Of a stretch of DNA of 58,378 nt, positions 23,701 to 33,181 are shown in pieces. The DNA comes from Mollicutes bacterium (lineage in GTDB: Bacteria; Bacillota_I; Bacilli_A; RF39; UBA660). Position 1 is the first letter of the stretch. Every line of letters begins with the position of its first letter. The stretch covers positions 1-58,378 of the forward strand of contig SFOJ01000011.1 of assembly GCA_004552445.1 (NCBI GenBank). Direction: 5' to 3'. The notes under the pieces were generated by a model. It was given only the letters and a program-made list of their open reading frames with translations. It was not told the origin of the DNA and made no database searches. Both the position numbers and the translations under genes were made by a program.

Positions 23701-25445
23701 TTTAACACTTCCTTATTTATATTCTCTATTTTTTTTGCAATTTCTATTTTTTTATTTATATCTAGGGTGTCTTTCATTTCTTGTTTTAACTTTTCTATTT
23801 GTTTTTTTACTGAATATTCTTTTATAGTATTTATATAATCTTCTAGTTCTTCGTTTGAATATTCTTTATTATTATGATAATTTAATACTTCATTTAGTGT
23901 ATCATTTAATTCTTTATCTTCTAATATAGAATCTTGAAAATCAAATAGACTAAAGTATCCATTATCATTTTTAAATTCAAGTATTTTATATGCAAGTTTT
24001 GATCTTTTTGAATTTATCAAATATCCTAAAGAATTCTCAAAATAAAGGATTACATCATCATAATTTAACATTAGATATAATATTCTAATCTCACTTATAT
24101 CATACTTATTGTATTCTTTTGTTTTTTCTTCTTGTTTTGATATTTCTTCTTTTTTCTTTTTTACTTCTTTTATTTTTATTTTATTTCTTATTACTGAGTC
24201 GTCAATACCAAACTCTTTAGAAATCTCTGTGATTTTTAATTCTCTTAATATATCATCATCTATTTGTTCTAGTGAATCTATTGCCTCGTTTATATATTTA
24301 CTTATTTCTACTGAATCTTTCATATTCTTATTAGATTTTAAATATTTAAGTTTAAAATCTATGAATGAAATTCTATTATTATAAGCTATTTCAAATGCAT
24401 TTTTTCCTTTTTTACTTATAAATTCATCACTATCTTTATAATCTTCAAATACTATTACTGTTATGTCAATATTATGTTTTATTAGTTCATCACCAATCTT
24501 GATAGTATTTGTAACTCCGGCTTCATCTTGATCGAGATTTAAAATTACTTTACACTTATATCTAAGTATCTTATCTAGATGTTCTTTTGTAAATGCTGTT
24601 CCCATTAAAGCAACTACGTTTTTATATCCTATTGATGACATTCTAATAGTATCCATAAAACCTTCAGTAAGCACTATTTCCTTACTTTGTCTAATATAAC
24701 TATCAGCATTATTAATATTATAAAGTATTCCACTTTTCTTAAATATTTCACTTTCTTTTGAATGAAGGTATTTAGGTAAATGTTCATCTTTTAAATCATC
24801 ATTTAAATATTTTCTTCCAGAGAATGCTACAATATTATTATTTTCATCTATTATTGGAAATATAATTCTATTTTGAAATGTATCATAGAAGTTACCATTT
24901 ATTTGTTTAATAAGTCCTAAATCATATAAATCTTCTGTCTTATATTTTTTTGATAAGATATTATATAGTTTATTTGAACTAGCAAGACCTATGTTAAACT
25001 CATTTATTAATTCTTTTGACATATTTCTTTCAGTTAAATATTTTAATGCTTCGCTTCCTTCTTTAGACAAAAGTGTATTTTTGAAGTATTTATTTACGGT
25101 ATCATTAATTTCATAATAAGTTTGAAACTTTGTATTTATTTTTTTAACTTCAGTATTATCTAATTTAATTCCCACTCTATCAGCTAAAATCTTTATTGCT
25201 TCTAATCTTGACACACCCTCTTTTTTTTCAACAAAAGTGAATACATCTCCAGTAAAATTACATTTACCAAAGCAAGTAAATATTTGTTCTTCTGGTTTGA
25301 CACTAAATGAAGGTGTTTTTTCTTTATGAAATGGACATAATGCTTTATTTCGACTATCAAGTTCAACCCCATAGCTTCTTAAAACATCTTCAAGTCTATT
25401 TCTAGATTTTACTTCTTGTATGATTTTAGGACTAATATGTGCCAT
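23694..25445 (-). CDS. dnaG: DNA primase
   Basis: 583 residues. The N-terminal CHC2 zinc domain has 'ALCPFHKEKTPSFSVKPEEQ' and 'FTCFGKCNFTGDVF' (about 36-70). The TOPRIM core has 'IVLTEGFMDTIRM' and 'ILNLDQDEAG'. The C-terminal ~150 residues form the helicase-binding domain. It makes RNA primers at the replication fork. The start has GGAGGG, and a promoter lies ~80 bases upstream. Confidence 0.97.
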   Translation of the reverse strand: MAHISPKIIQEVKSRNRLEDVLRSYGVELDSRNKALCPFHKEKTPSFSVKPEEQIFTCFGKCNFTGDVFTFVEKKEGVSRLEAIKILADRVGIKLDNTEVKKINTKFQTYYEINDTVNKYFKNTLLSKEGSEALKYLTERNMSKELINEFNIGLASSNKLYNILSKKYKTEDLYDLGLIKQINGNFYDTFQNRIIFPIIDENNNIVAFSGRKYLNDDLKDEHLPKYLHSKESEIFKKSGILYNINNADSYIRQSKEIVLTEGFMDTIRMSSIGYKNVVALMGTAFTKEHLDKILRYKCKVILNLDQDEAGVTNTIKIGDELIKHNIDITVIVFEDYKDSDEFISKKGKNAFEIAYNNRISFIDFKLKYLKSNKNMKDSVEISKYINEAIDSLEQIDDDILRELKITEISKEFGIDDSVIRNKIKIKEVKKKKEEISKQEEKTKEYNKYDISEIRILYLMLNYDDVILYFENSLGYLINSKRSKLAYKILEFKNDNGYFSLFDFQDSILEDKELNDTLNEVLNYHNNKEYSNEELEDYINTIKEYSVKKQIEKLKQEMKDTLDINKKIEIAKKIENINKEVLKW

Positions 25446-25524
25446 TTTCCCTCCTAATAATATATATACGAAGAAAAGTTTTAAAACACTTCTTTTTTCT
25501 GCAATTTCTTTTAAAAACGTTCAT

Positions 25525-25553
25525 ATTATATCATTTTTCTTCATATAATTCAA
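25525..25553 (-). promoter_or_regulatory. Sigma-A-type promoter of the dnaG-rpoD-trmK operon
   Basis: On the minus strand TTGAAT (25553-25548), 17-base spacer, TATAAT (25530-25525). The ~75-base leader holds an imperfect AT-rich inverted repeat (near 25472-25495) but no recognised regulator site. Confidence 0.65.
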
Positions 25554-25572
25554 TTTATATTGTATTTTTCCA

Positions 25573-25598
25573 ATAAAAAAAAGTGTTTTAAGCACTTA
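25573..25598 (-). terminator. Weak terminator after the SH3-domain protein gene
   Basis: On the minus strand AAGTG...CACTT forms a short stem followed by about nine T, at the stop of the 25596 gene. Confidence 0.5.
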
Positions 25599-27188
25599 AT
25601 TTTTTTCTTTTCTTCTTTTATTAATTAGTATTATAAGTATTATTGAAGTAATTGTTATAGATATTGCACTTATTATTCCAATTATTAAATGTTTATTATT
25701 TATTTTATGTATTTCTTTTATTGCTTGATCTATATCACTCCTATTAGGTTGGCTTATATTATTATTGGAATTGGTAACTGGTGCTAATATTTTCATTTTA
25801 TAATTACCTTTTTCTATAATTGCACTTGTGTAAATAATTACCTTTTTTTCAATATTAGTATTTAATTCAATTTCTATTTTCTCTAATGTATAATCACCTG
25901 TTTTAAATTGATATGGGCTAAAACGTATTGACGTATCATAAGGATAATCTATGCATCCTGTTTTTACATAATTTCCATTTGCGTCTTTAAAAATTAAATA
26001 AATACTCCTTATATCATAATTAGTCTTATTATTTATTTTAATATCAATTTTTGTAGCACTGTTAAGATTTGCTTTATTCCAAGTAAATTTTAACTTATCG
26101 ATAGTTATGTCATCCATCATATATCCAGGTGGAGTTGTATAGTCTTTAATATATTTTTCTAAATTATCGCTGGTTAATAACCAACCACTTTTTTCACCGA
26201 TAGTTGTGTGATACCAGCCATAATGATAATTACAAAATTCTTCACCATCAGTTGGTTTTTCATTTTCTTCACATTCCGATTCTAAATTTGTATCATCTTC
26301 ACCAATATAATCATAATTTATTTTTTGACCCTTTTTTATTTTATCATTTATTAACTTCTTTGAATCCACGTCTTTTTGTTCATATAATATTCCATCATAT
26401 TTAAGAATTAATGTGCCTTCTTCTTTTTCGTATAGATCATCAATGTATCCATCTATACCATTATAATTTATGTAGAATCCGCTTCCATAATATGGATTTT
26501 TTATAATTGCATTTGCTGGTATTATTCCAACTATCTCTTTTTCTCTTTGATCTTTATAGATTTTTTGGGTTACTGGATTAATATATTCTTTATTTTGTTT
26601 TATCATCAATAAATGGTTTTCTACCCAACCTTTAACATTCTGTGTTTCAATATAATACCAATCCTTGTATTCCTTTAATCGTCCCAGTACTTTTATTTCT
26701 GAATTTTCTTTTATTTTTTTCTTCTCTGCATACATTATTGATGGACCACTATATAATGGAATATATTCTTCATCATATGCAGCAATTGGAAATGCTTCTA
26801 TGTCATTCGTAAAAATAATATCATTTTTGTTTTCTTCAACGTTAAATTCTAAATTCTGGATGTGTACATTTTTTATATTATCTTCTTCGAGTTCGCAAAC
26901 TTTATTATTTTTCTCAAAACAAAATTCAGAAAAACCATTTCCATTATAACCACCATAATATTCAATACAATGTCCTTCGCTACTTATCTTTAAAACTTCA
27001 TCTTTTTTTATTGTTATTTCGCTTTCTATTCCATTTTCTGGATTTATACAATTGGCGTTAAATTTTTTTTCAACAACAACATTAAATGCATATATATCAA
27101 CTATAGTAGGATCATAGTTTGCTTTAATATAATTTGGCGTTAACAAAAACATTATTCCAGTTAAAACAATTAACAATTTCTTTTTCAT
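25596..27188 (-). CDS. Secreted, membrane-anchored SH3-domain protein
   Basis: 530 residues. Signal peptide (1-23, 'MKKKLLIVLTGIMFLLTPN'). Around 145-195 a bacterial SH3-like domain is visible ('YIPLYSGPSIMYAEKKKIKE', 'DWYYIETQNVKGWVENH'), with a second, weaker copy near 225-260 and a third near 265-330 ('YGWYHTTIGEKSGWLL'). A C-terminal transmembrane helix (about 500-523) and a basic tail 'NKRRKEKN' anchor it. Such SH3 arrays usually bind peptidoglycan or wall polymers. It follows the 118-residue membrane protein by 10 bases, forming a two-gene unit upstream of dnaG. Confidence 0.7.
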   Translation of the reverse strand: MKKKLLIVLTGIMFLLTPNYIKANYDPTIVDIYAFNVVVEKKFNANCINPENGIESEITIKKDEVLKISSEGHCIEYYGGYNGNGFSEFCFEKNNKVCELEEDNIKNVHIQNLEFNVEENKNDIIFTNDIEAFPIAAYDEEYIPLYSGPSIMYAEKKKIKENSEIKVLGRLKEYKDWYYIETQNVKGWVENHLLMIKQNKEYINPVTQKIYKDQREKEIVGIIPANAIIKNPYYGSGFYINYNGIDGYIDDLYEKEEGTLILKYDGILYEQKDVDSKKLINDKIKKGQKINYDYIGEDDTNLESECEENEKPTDGEEFCNYHYGWYHTTIGEKSGWLLTSDNLEKYIKDYTTPPGYMMDDITIDKLKFTWNKANLNSATKIDIKINNKTNYDIRSIYLIFKDANGNYVKTGCIDYPYDTSIRFSPYQFKTGDYTLEKIEIELNTNIEKKVIIYTSAIIEKGNYKMKILAPVTNSNNNISQPNRSDIDQAIKEIHKINNKHLIIGIISAISITITSIILIILINKRRKEKN

Positions 27189-27198
27189 TCTTACTCCT

Positions 27199-27555
27199 TT
27201 AATAAATAAAATAATTTATAATTTCACCAATAAAATATGATGAAAAGTTTAAGATAAGTGCTAGTATAAATGGATTTATTTTTTTAAATTTTAATACTTT
27301 TTTATATGTAAATCCTTCAATAATAACTATTAAAAGTTCTAATATTACTATTGATGCAATTCTATTAAAAATTCTATTATAAGTAATATATACCGTTACT
27401 GATACAAGTAAAGGATTTGTCATGATATTAACAAGTATTATATTTAAAATGTCTTTCTTATCTCTTACTCCTAAAATTAGTGCTACTATAAGTTCTATTA
27501 ACATTGTGAATAATAAACATCTAGCCATTACTATTGGAAGTTCATCTATAGTCAC
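27199..27555 (-). CDS. Small four-helix membrane protein
   Basis: 118 residues, GTG start behind AGGAGTG. Almost entirely hydrophobic, with four likely transmembrane helices (about 8-30, 36-58, 66-84, 95-117). Family not recognised. It is tightly linked to the SH3-domain surface protein gene that follows, so the two may act together at the cell envelope. Confidence 0.6.
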   Translation of the reverse strand: MTIDELPIVMARCLLFTMLIELIVALILGVRDKKDILNIILVNIMTNPLLVSVTVYITYNRIFNRIASIVILELLIVIIEGFTYKKVLKFKKINPFILALILNFSSYFIGEIINYFIY

Positions 27556-27608
27556 TTCTACTCACTCCTATTATATTTATAATACCACTATTAATTTTTT
27601 TTGTCATT

Positions 27609-27632
27609 AAAAAAGTCAGTTTTACCTGACTA
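27609..27632 (-). terminator. Terminator of the heat-shock operon (after dnaJ)
   Basis: On the minus strand AGTCAG / CTGACT with a six-base loop and six T, overlapping the dnaJ stop. Confidence 0.7.
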
Positions 27633-28769
27633 TTTATTTAACTTAGCAAATTTTTTAAATTCACTTGAATCTTCTAAATTTGTATCTTCTAATTCTTCTA
27701 AGATTTGTTTTTGTTTTCTAGAAAGGCTTGTTGGAATTATTAATTTAAGTACACAATAGAAGTCTCCTTTTTTCCATGAATCTGGATTATTAATACCTTT
27801 TCCTTTTATTCTTAAAATATCACCTGGTTGACTTCCATCTTTTATTTTTAAATCTACATATCCATCTATTGTTTTTATTGTTTTAGTTGTACCTAAACAA
27901 AGGTCTGTTATTGTTACTGGTACTTCTAGATATATATCATTTCCTTCTCTTTTATAATTATCATCTTCTATTATTCTTATTTCAATATATAAGTCTCCGT
28001 TAGGTCCTCCATTAATACCTGGTTCACCTTTTCCACTTAATCTTAGCTGTTCTCCGTTATCTATTCCAGCTGGAATATCTATTGTAATGGTTTTGTTTAC
28101 TTTTATTTTTCCATTTCCTTTGCAAGTATTACATCTTGTTTTATACGTTTTACCTTTACCATTACATTCTGGACATACTGTTCTACTTTGCATTGCACCA
28201 AATATTGTGTTGGTTTGTCTTATTACATAACCAGAACCATTACATTCTGAACATGTTGTCTCACCATGACCGCCCTTGCCATCACAGTCATCACAGTTTT
28301 CATAATATTCAAGATCTATATCTTTTTTGCATCCATAAACAGCTTCCATAAAATTAATTTTCATTCCATATAGTGAATCACTACCTTTACGGGCTCTAGT
28401 TGAAGACTTACTTCCTCCTCCAAATCCACTGAATGAGCTGAAGCCTGAACCACCAAAAAGGTCATCAAAGATATCACTAAAATCGAAGTTACCGAATGGA
28501 TTAGCTCCTCCACCATAACTTGCTCCGCCTGCATTTCCATATGGATTTTCAAATGCTGCATGACCATATTTATCATATTTAGCACGATTTTCTTTATCAG
28601 AAAGACACGCGTATGCTTCTTGTGCTTCTTTAAACTTTTCTGGTGCGTCAGGACTTTTATTTAAATCTGGGTGAAATTCTTTTGCTTTCTTTCTAAAAGC
28701 ACTTTTTATTTCTGCTTCAGTTGCATCTTTTGATACACCTAAAACTTCATAATAATCTCTTTTTGCCAT
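27630..28769 (-). CDS. dnaJ: Chaperone protein DnaJ
   Basis: 379 residues. J-domain with HPD in 'FHPDLNKSPDAPEKFKEA', a Gly/Phe linker (about 78-125, 'GGSGFSSFSGFGGG'), four CxxCxGxG-type zinc repeats ('CDDCDGKGGHGETTCSECNG', 'CPECNGKG', 'CNTCKGNG'), and the C-terminal substrate domains. It stimulates the DnaK ATPase and hands over clients. Last gene of hrcA-grpE-dnaK-dnaJ; an 11-bp hairpin separates it from dnaK. Confidence 0.97.
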   Translation of the reverse strand: MAKRDYYEVLGVSKDATEAEIKSAFRKKAKEFHPDLNKSPDAPEKFKEAQEAYACLSDKENRAKYDKYGHAAFENPYGNAGGASYGGGANPFGNFDFSDIFDDLFGGSGFSSFSGFGGGSKSSTRARKGSDSLYGMKINFMEAVYGCKKDIDLEYYENCDDCDGKGGHGETTCSECNGSGYVIRQTNTIFGAMQSRTVCPECNGKGKTYKTRCNTCKGNGKIKVNKTITIDIPAGIDNGEQLRLSGKGEPGINGGPNGDLYIEIRIIEDDNYKREGNDIYLEVPVTITDLCLGTTKTIKTIDGYVDLKIKDGSQPGDILRIKGKGINNPDSWKKGDFYCVLKLIIPTSLSRKQKQILEELEDTNLEDSSEFKKFAKLNK

Positions 28770-28831
28770 AACTACTCTCCATTCATATATTCACTTAGTA
28801 AATTTTATACTTCTCTATAATTGTATATAAA

Positions 28832-28858
28832 TTAAGGGCTCAAAATATGAGCCCTTAA
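28832..28858. other. Stable hairpin between dnaK and dnaJ
   Basis: TTAAGGGCTCA / TGAGCCCTTAA is a perfect 11-bp stem with a 5-base loop and no long T-run. It may be a partial terminator or an mRNA processing/stability element that sets a different level for dnaJ. Confidence 0.6.
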
Positions 28859-28875
28859 CTCAGTATTAGTGTTTA

Positions 28876-30706
28876 CTATTTTTCTTCAAATTCAGCATCT
28901 TTTACGTTGTCTTTCTTATCTTTTTTGTCTTCAGTTTCTTCTTGATTTTCAGATGCTTTTTGTGCCTCAGCTGCTTGTTCTTGATATATTCTACTTGATA
29001 ATTCCATTACTTTCTTAGAAAGTTCTTCACTTGCACTCTTAATTTCGTCGTTATCATCTTTTTCTAATGCATCTTTTGTATTTTTAACAAGTTTTTCTAT
29101 TTCTTCTTTTTCATCATCTTTTACTTTGTCACCAAAATCTTTTAATGTTTTTTCAGCAGCAAATACCATTTGTTCTGCATCATTTTTAATTTCTGCTGCT
29201 TCTTTACGTTTATTATCTGCTTCTTTATTTGCTTCTGCTTCTTTCATCATTCTATCGATTTCTTCTTCACTTAAATTTGATGATGCTGTAATTGTGATTG
29301 CTTGTTCTTTATTAGTTCCTAAATCTTTAGCTTTAACATTAACAATACCATTTGCATCAATATCGAATGATACTTCAATTTGTGGTACTCCTCTTGGAGC
29401 TGGTGGTATGTTAGTTAATTGGAAGTGTCCTAATGTCTTGTTATCAGCGGCCATTGGTCTTTCACCTTGTAAGATATGAATATCTACAGCTGGTTGATTA
29501 TCAGCAGCAGTACTAAATACTTGACTCTTAGTTGTTGGAATAGTTGTATTTCTTGGAATTAATACTGTCATAACGTTTCCTAATGTTTCAATACCTAATG
29601 ATAGAGGTGTAACATCTAATAGTACTAAATCATTAACTTCTCCAGTTAAAACTCCACCTTGAATAGCAGCACCCATAGCAACTACTTCATCTGGGTTTAC
29701 TTCTTTACTTCCTTCTTTTCCTAATTCTTCTTTAACTAAATCTTGAACACATGGTATTCTAGTTGATCCACCAACTAATAATACTTTATCTATATCATTC
29801 TTAGTTAATTTAGCTTCTTTAAGTGCATCTCTAACTGGTTTTCTTGTAGATTCTACTAAATCACTAATTAACTCTTCAAATTTAGCTCTTGTTAATGTCA
29901 TATCAACATGTAATGGTCCATTATCTCCTTGAGTAATGAATGGTAAACTGATTTGTGTAGTTTTAACACCACTTAAGTCTTTTTTAGCTTTTTCTGCTCC
30001 TTCTTTTAATCTTTGCATAGCAAGTTTATCTTTTGATAAATCTATACCATTTTCTTTCTTAAATTCAGAAATAATGTAATCCATGATTATCGAAGTCATC
30101 TCCACCTAAGTGGTTGTTACCACTTGTAGCTTTAACTTCAAATACTCCATCACCTAATTCTAGAATTGAAACATCGAATGTTCCACCACCTAAGTCGTAA
30201 ACTAGAACTGTATGAGCATTTTCTTGTTTATCAAGTCCATATGCAAGTGCTGCAGCTGTTGGTTCATTTATAATTCTTTCTACATCTAATCCTGCGATTT
30301 TACCTGCATTCTTAGTAGCTTGTCTTTGAGCATCATTGAAGTATGCTGGTACTGTAATAACAGCTTTAGAAACTTCTCCACCTAAATAAGCTTCTGCAGT
30401 TTCTTTTAAATTCATAAGAATTTTAGCACTTATTTCTTCTGGTGTATATTTCTTTCCTTCTGCTTCTACTTTTTCTTTAGTACCCATTAATCTTTTAATA
30501 GAACTAATTACATTTGTTGAAGTTTGAGCTTCACGTTTTGCAACATCTCCAACTCTAACTTCTCCATTTTTAAAACTTACTACTGAAGGTGTTGTTCTAT
30601 TTCCTTCAGCGTTTGGAATAACTTTTGGTTCTCCACCTTCTAGTACAGCAACACAGCTGTTTGTTGTTCCTAAATCTATACCTATAACTTTATTAATTTT
30701 TGCCAT
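28876..30706 (-). pseudogene. dnaK: Chaperone DnaK, reading frame broken by a ~5-base deletion
   Basis: The first frame (30706 to about 30095) encodes the start of DnaK: 'MAKINKVIGIDLGTTNSCVA', 'DVERIINEPTAAALAYGLD', 'VYDLGGGTFDVSILELG' and GGDDFDN. The rest continues from ~30100 in another frame: IMDYIISEFKKENGIDLSKD to the C-terminal EEF-like tail 'DNVKDAEFEEK'. The DNA at the junction reads GATAATCATGGATTAC; by comparison with other DnaK proteins about five bases, i.e. two residues plus frame, are missing. Both halves are otherwise complete and highly conserved, with no other damage. Third gene of the CIRCE-controlled operon. A sequence error is the simplest explanation, because organisms rarely lose dnaK. 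Confidence 0.9.
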
Positions 30707-30723
30707 AAATTTATCATCTCTCC

Positions 30724-31359
30724 TTATTTATTTACTTTAACCATTGCTGGTCTAATTAATTTATCTTTATATTTATAACCTTTAGTTAGTACTTCAAGCA
30801 CTACATTTTCAGGTTTGCTTTCATCGTGTTCTGTAAGTACAGCTTCAGCTACATGAGGATCAAATTCTAGTCCTAAGCACTCTACTTCACGAACTTCAAA
30901 TTTGTCTAATAAAGCAGTAAGATTTCCAAGTATCATTTTAAATCCGCTTAAGAATTTACTTACTTCATCAGATAAATCATTGTCATCCATCATAATGGCT
31001 CTTTCTAAGTTATCTTTAACAACTAATATTTCTTTAATGAATGATTCACCTTCATATTGAAGCATTTTACTTATTTCACTTTGAGTTCTTGTTTTGAAGT
31101 TTAAATATTCAGCTTGTAAACGCATATATTTTTCTTCTAATTCTTTATTTCTACTTTCTAAAATTTGAATTACCATTTCTGGATCTATTGTTCCACAACC
31201 TGAACATCCTTCGCATGAACCTGCGCAGCCACTTTCTTCTGTCTTAACTTCTTCATGTGTTTCTTCGCAGTTACATTCGTTACCTTCATTGCATCCACAA
31301 TTGCAACTTTCGTCACAATTTGTTTTCTTTATTTTTTCGTCTTTTGATCTTTTAGCCAT
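30724..31359 (-). CDS. grpE: GrpE nucleotide exchange factor with Cys-rich N-terminal extension
   Basis: 211 residues. From ~65 on it is a normal GrpE: a long coiled coil ('ESRNKELEEKYMRLQAEYLN', 'FKTRTQSEISKMLQYEGESF') and the beta-wing 'DPHVAEAVLTEHDESKPENV' ending 'YKDKLIRPAMVKV'. GrpE releases ADP from DnaK. Unusually, residues 15-58 hold ten cysteines in two clusters (CDESCNCGCNEGNECNC and CAGSCEGCSGC), in spacings typical of metal or thiol ligands. GrpE proteins normally have an acidic, Cys-free disordered head. The cluster could bind zinc or act as a redox switch; this is inference. Confidence 0.93.
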   Translation of the reverse strand: MAKRSKDEKIKKTNCDESCNCGCNEGNECNCEETHEEVKTEESGCAGSCEGCSGCGTIDPEMVIQILESRNKELEEKYMRLQAEYLNFKTRTQSEISKMLQYEGESFIKEILVVKDNLERAIMMDDNDLSDEVSKFLSGFKMILGNLTALLDKFEVREVECLGLEFDPHVAEAVLTEHDESKPENVVLEVLTKGYKYKDKLIRPAMVKVNK

Positions 31360-31376
31360 TTATTTTCTCCTTTAAA

Positions 31377-32384
31377 TCATTTATCATTGTTATACTTTTT
31401 TTCTATATTTTCTTTTAGATACTCAAGCATATTTACTACTCTTTCATATTCCATTCTTTTTGGACCTATTACAGCGATAGTGCCTTCCCTACCACCAGCA
31501 TTGTATTTTGTTTTAACAACTGTTACATTGTCATCTATTTCAGATTCGCTACCAATATATACCTTAACCTCGTCATCACTTTCTTCAATTTTACTCACCA
31601 TATCTTTGCTTTCAAATTTACTTATAATGTTTTTAACATCATCAACTGTTCCGAATTCTGGTTGTTTTAATATATTAGCTTTACCTGTAAATCGAACATC
31701 CCTTTCATTAGCAAAATTTGTTAGTGCATTATAAAATGCATTATATACAACTTCATAATTTTGAATATAATTACCAATTATTGGTTTTATTTCAAATTCT
31801 AACTTGCTAGGAACTTCATCTATAGGCGTCCCAATTAACATTTTGTTTAACAATTCTGTGGTTTTAGATATTTCTTCTGCTGGAATGTTTTCTTCAAGAT
31901 TTATATTCTTGTTTTCAACATGACCTTTATCAGTTATTACTATAGCTACTAGTTGTCTGCTAGTTATAGGAACAACCTCAACTCTTTGTAATTTGTTATC
32001 ACTTGATTCCTTGCCAAGAATTACTGAAGTGTAGTTTGTCATATCACTTATAATTTCTAAACTTTTACTTATTGCATCACTTAAAGCTAGTTCGTTATTA
32101 TTAAAAATAGTTTGAAGTTTAAGCATATCTTCTCCACTTATTTTTCTTGGTTCCATCAAGTTATCAACGTAATATCTATATCCATTTTCAGATGGAACTC
32201 TTCCTGAAGATATATGTGTTTTTTCTAAGTATCCTAAATCTTCGAGAGCAGCCATATCATTTCTGATAGTAGCACTAGAACATTTAAACTTTTTACATAA
32301 AGATTTACTTCCAACAGGTCTTGCAGTTTTTACATATTCTTCAACTATTGCTCTTAATAGTTCTCTTTGTCTACTTCCTATCAC
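31377..32384 (-). CDS. hrcA: Heat-inducible transcription repressor HrcA
   Basis: 335 residues. The N-terminal winged helix 'MIGSRQRELLRAIVEEYVKT' with 'GSKSLCKKFKCSSATIRNDM' and 'LEKTHISSGRVPSENGYRYY' are family hallmarks. The C-terminal GAF-like domain and 'TVVKTKYNAGGREGTIAVIG' are present. It binds CIRCE as a dimer, helped by GroEL, and represses this operon. Two CIRCE elements and the promoter lie just upstream, so it autoregulates. First gene of the operon. Confidence 0.97.
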   Translation of the reverse strand: MIGSRQRELLRAIVEEYVKTARPVGSKSLCKKFKCSSATIRNDMAALEDLGYLEKTHISSGRVPSENGYRYYVDNLMEPRKISGEDMLKLQTIFNNNELALSDAISKSLEIISDMTNYTSVILGKESSDNKLQRVEVVPITSRQLVAIVITDKGHVENKNINLEENIPAEEISKTTELLNKMLIGTPIDEVPSKLEFEIKPIIGNYIQNYEVVYNAFYNALTNFANERDVRFTGKANILKQPEFGTVDDVKNIISKFESKDMVSKIEESDDEVKVYIGSESEIDDNVTVVKTKYNAGGREGTIAVIGPKRMEYERVVNMLEYLKENIEKKYNNDK

Positions 32385-32396
32385 ATTATACCTCCC

Positions 32397-32423
32397 TTAG
32401 CACTCTTTCTTTTTTAGTGCTAG
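32397..32423. promoter_or_regulatory. CIRCE operator 1 (proximal to hrcA)
   Basis: TTAGCACTC-N9-TAGTGCTAG, close to the consensus TTAGCACTC-N9-GAGTGCTAA. It covers the likely transcription start and the hrcA leader, 12 bases before the start codon. Confidence 0.9.
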
Positions 32424-32427
32424 TAAT

Positions 32428-32456
32428 ATTATAGTATGCATTATTAGCAAAGTCAA
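32428..32456 (-). promoter_or_regulatory. hrcA operon promoter
   Basis: On the minus strand TTGACT (32456-32451), 17-base spacer, TATAAT (32433-32428). It sits between two CIRCE elements; the upstream one overlaps the -35 hexamer. Confidence 0.85.
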
Positions 32457-32470
32457 TACCATAGTGCTAA
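32444..32470. promoter_or_regulatory. CIRCE operator 2 (distal, overlaps -35)
   Basis: TTAGCAAAG-N9-TAGTGCTAA: the TAGTGCTAA half is near perfect, the other half is diverged by overlap with the -35 box. Spacing between the two CIRCE centres is 47 bases. Confidence 0.7.
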
Positions 32471-32492
32471 TTTTTTTTGAAATTTTTGTGTA

Positions 32493-32517
32493 ATAAAAAA
32501 GAACTTTAAAAGTTCTT
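32493..32517 (-). terminator. Terminator after the 32522 gene
   Basis: On the minus strand AAGAACTT / AAGTTCTT with a short loop, followed by six T. Confidence 0.7.
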
Positions 32518-32521
32518 AAAT

Positions 32522-33112
32522 TTATGATTCAAATGGTATATTGTATATCATTGGTAAGAGTTGAATTATTGCAATTCCTATTGCAAACATTGCTAATATA
32601 ATTATTAAACTATATTTTTTATCTCTGATTTTTTTACTTACATTGTAAAAAATTGTTGATATAATTCCAATCACTATCAATCCTACTCCTAATACCAATA
32701 AATTTTGTAAATTTGTTGGATTGTCTGTCATAATTGGACTTTGTAAAATTTTATTTATTTTTGTAAAACACATAATACCTAATCCAGTGCCTCCGTGACT
32801 AAACAAAAATATTATTCCAAATACTGGGACATTTAAGCCAATAAATAATCCAGCTAGAAAAAATACTGTTCCAAAAAAATACATCATAAATTGTTCAGAA
32901 CCATAGTTTATATTAGTGATACTTATTAAAAATATACACACTGCAAATAATCCGCTTATTACGGCTCTCCTTGAATATTTTTTTTCTGGAACATCTTCAT
33001 TTGTTTCATTTTTCAGATTGATAATTGCTTTATTTATTTCATTTATAGTTTCAGTAGGTTTTTCATTATAAAGCACTCTTAATTTTTCTATTTGACTATC
33101 AAACTCTTTCAT
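32522..33112 (-). CDS. Hypothetical multi-helix membrane protein
   Basis: 196 residues. A soluble helical head (about 1-45, 'QIEKLRVLYNEKPTETINEI') is followed by five or six transmembrane helices (about 50-70, 76-95, 96-120, 136-158, 166-190). No family recognised and no conserved charged motif inside the helices. It sits between recO and the heat-shock operon, bounded by terminators on both sides, so it is probably monocistronic. Confidence 0.6.
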   Translation of the reverse strand: MKEFDSQIEKLRVLYNEKPTETINEINKAIINLKNETNEDVPEKKYSRRAVISGLFAVCIFLISITNINYGSEQFMMYFFGTVFFLAGLFIGLNVPVFGIIFLFSHGGTGLGIMCFTKINKILQSPIMTDNPTNLQNLLVLGVGLIVIGIISTIFYNVSKKIRDKKYSLIIILAMFAIGIAIIQLLPMIYNIPFES

Positions 33113-33159
33113 ACTTACCTCTATTATAAGTATATATTATTTATTACTTTTTGTAAATT

Positions 33160-33181
33160 AAAAAAGTAGTTTTAACTACTC
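33160..33181 (-). terminator. Terminator after recO
   Basis: On the minus strand AGTAGT / ACTACT, loop of four, followed by six T, overlapping the recO stop. Confidence 0.65.

Noticed and set aside
28876..30706. Programmed ribosomal frameshift in dnaK
   Set aside because: No slippery heptamer or downstream structure is evident and two conserved residues are missing, so a deletion fits better.
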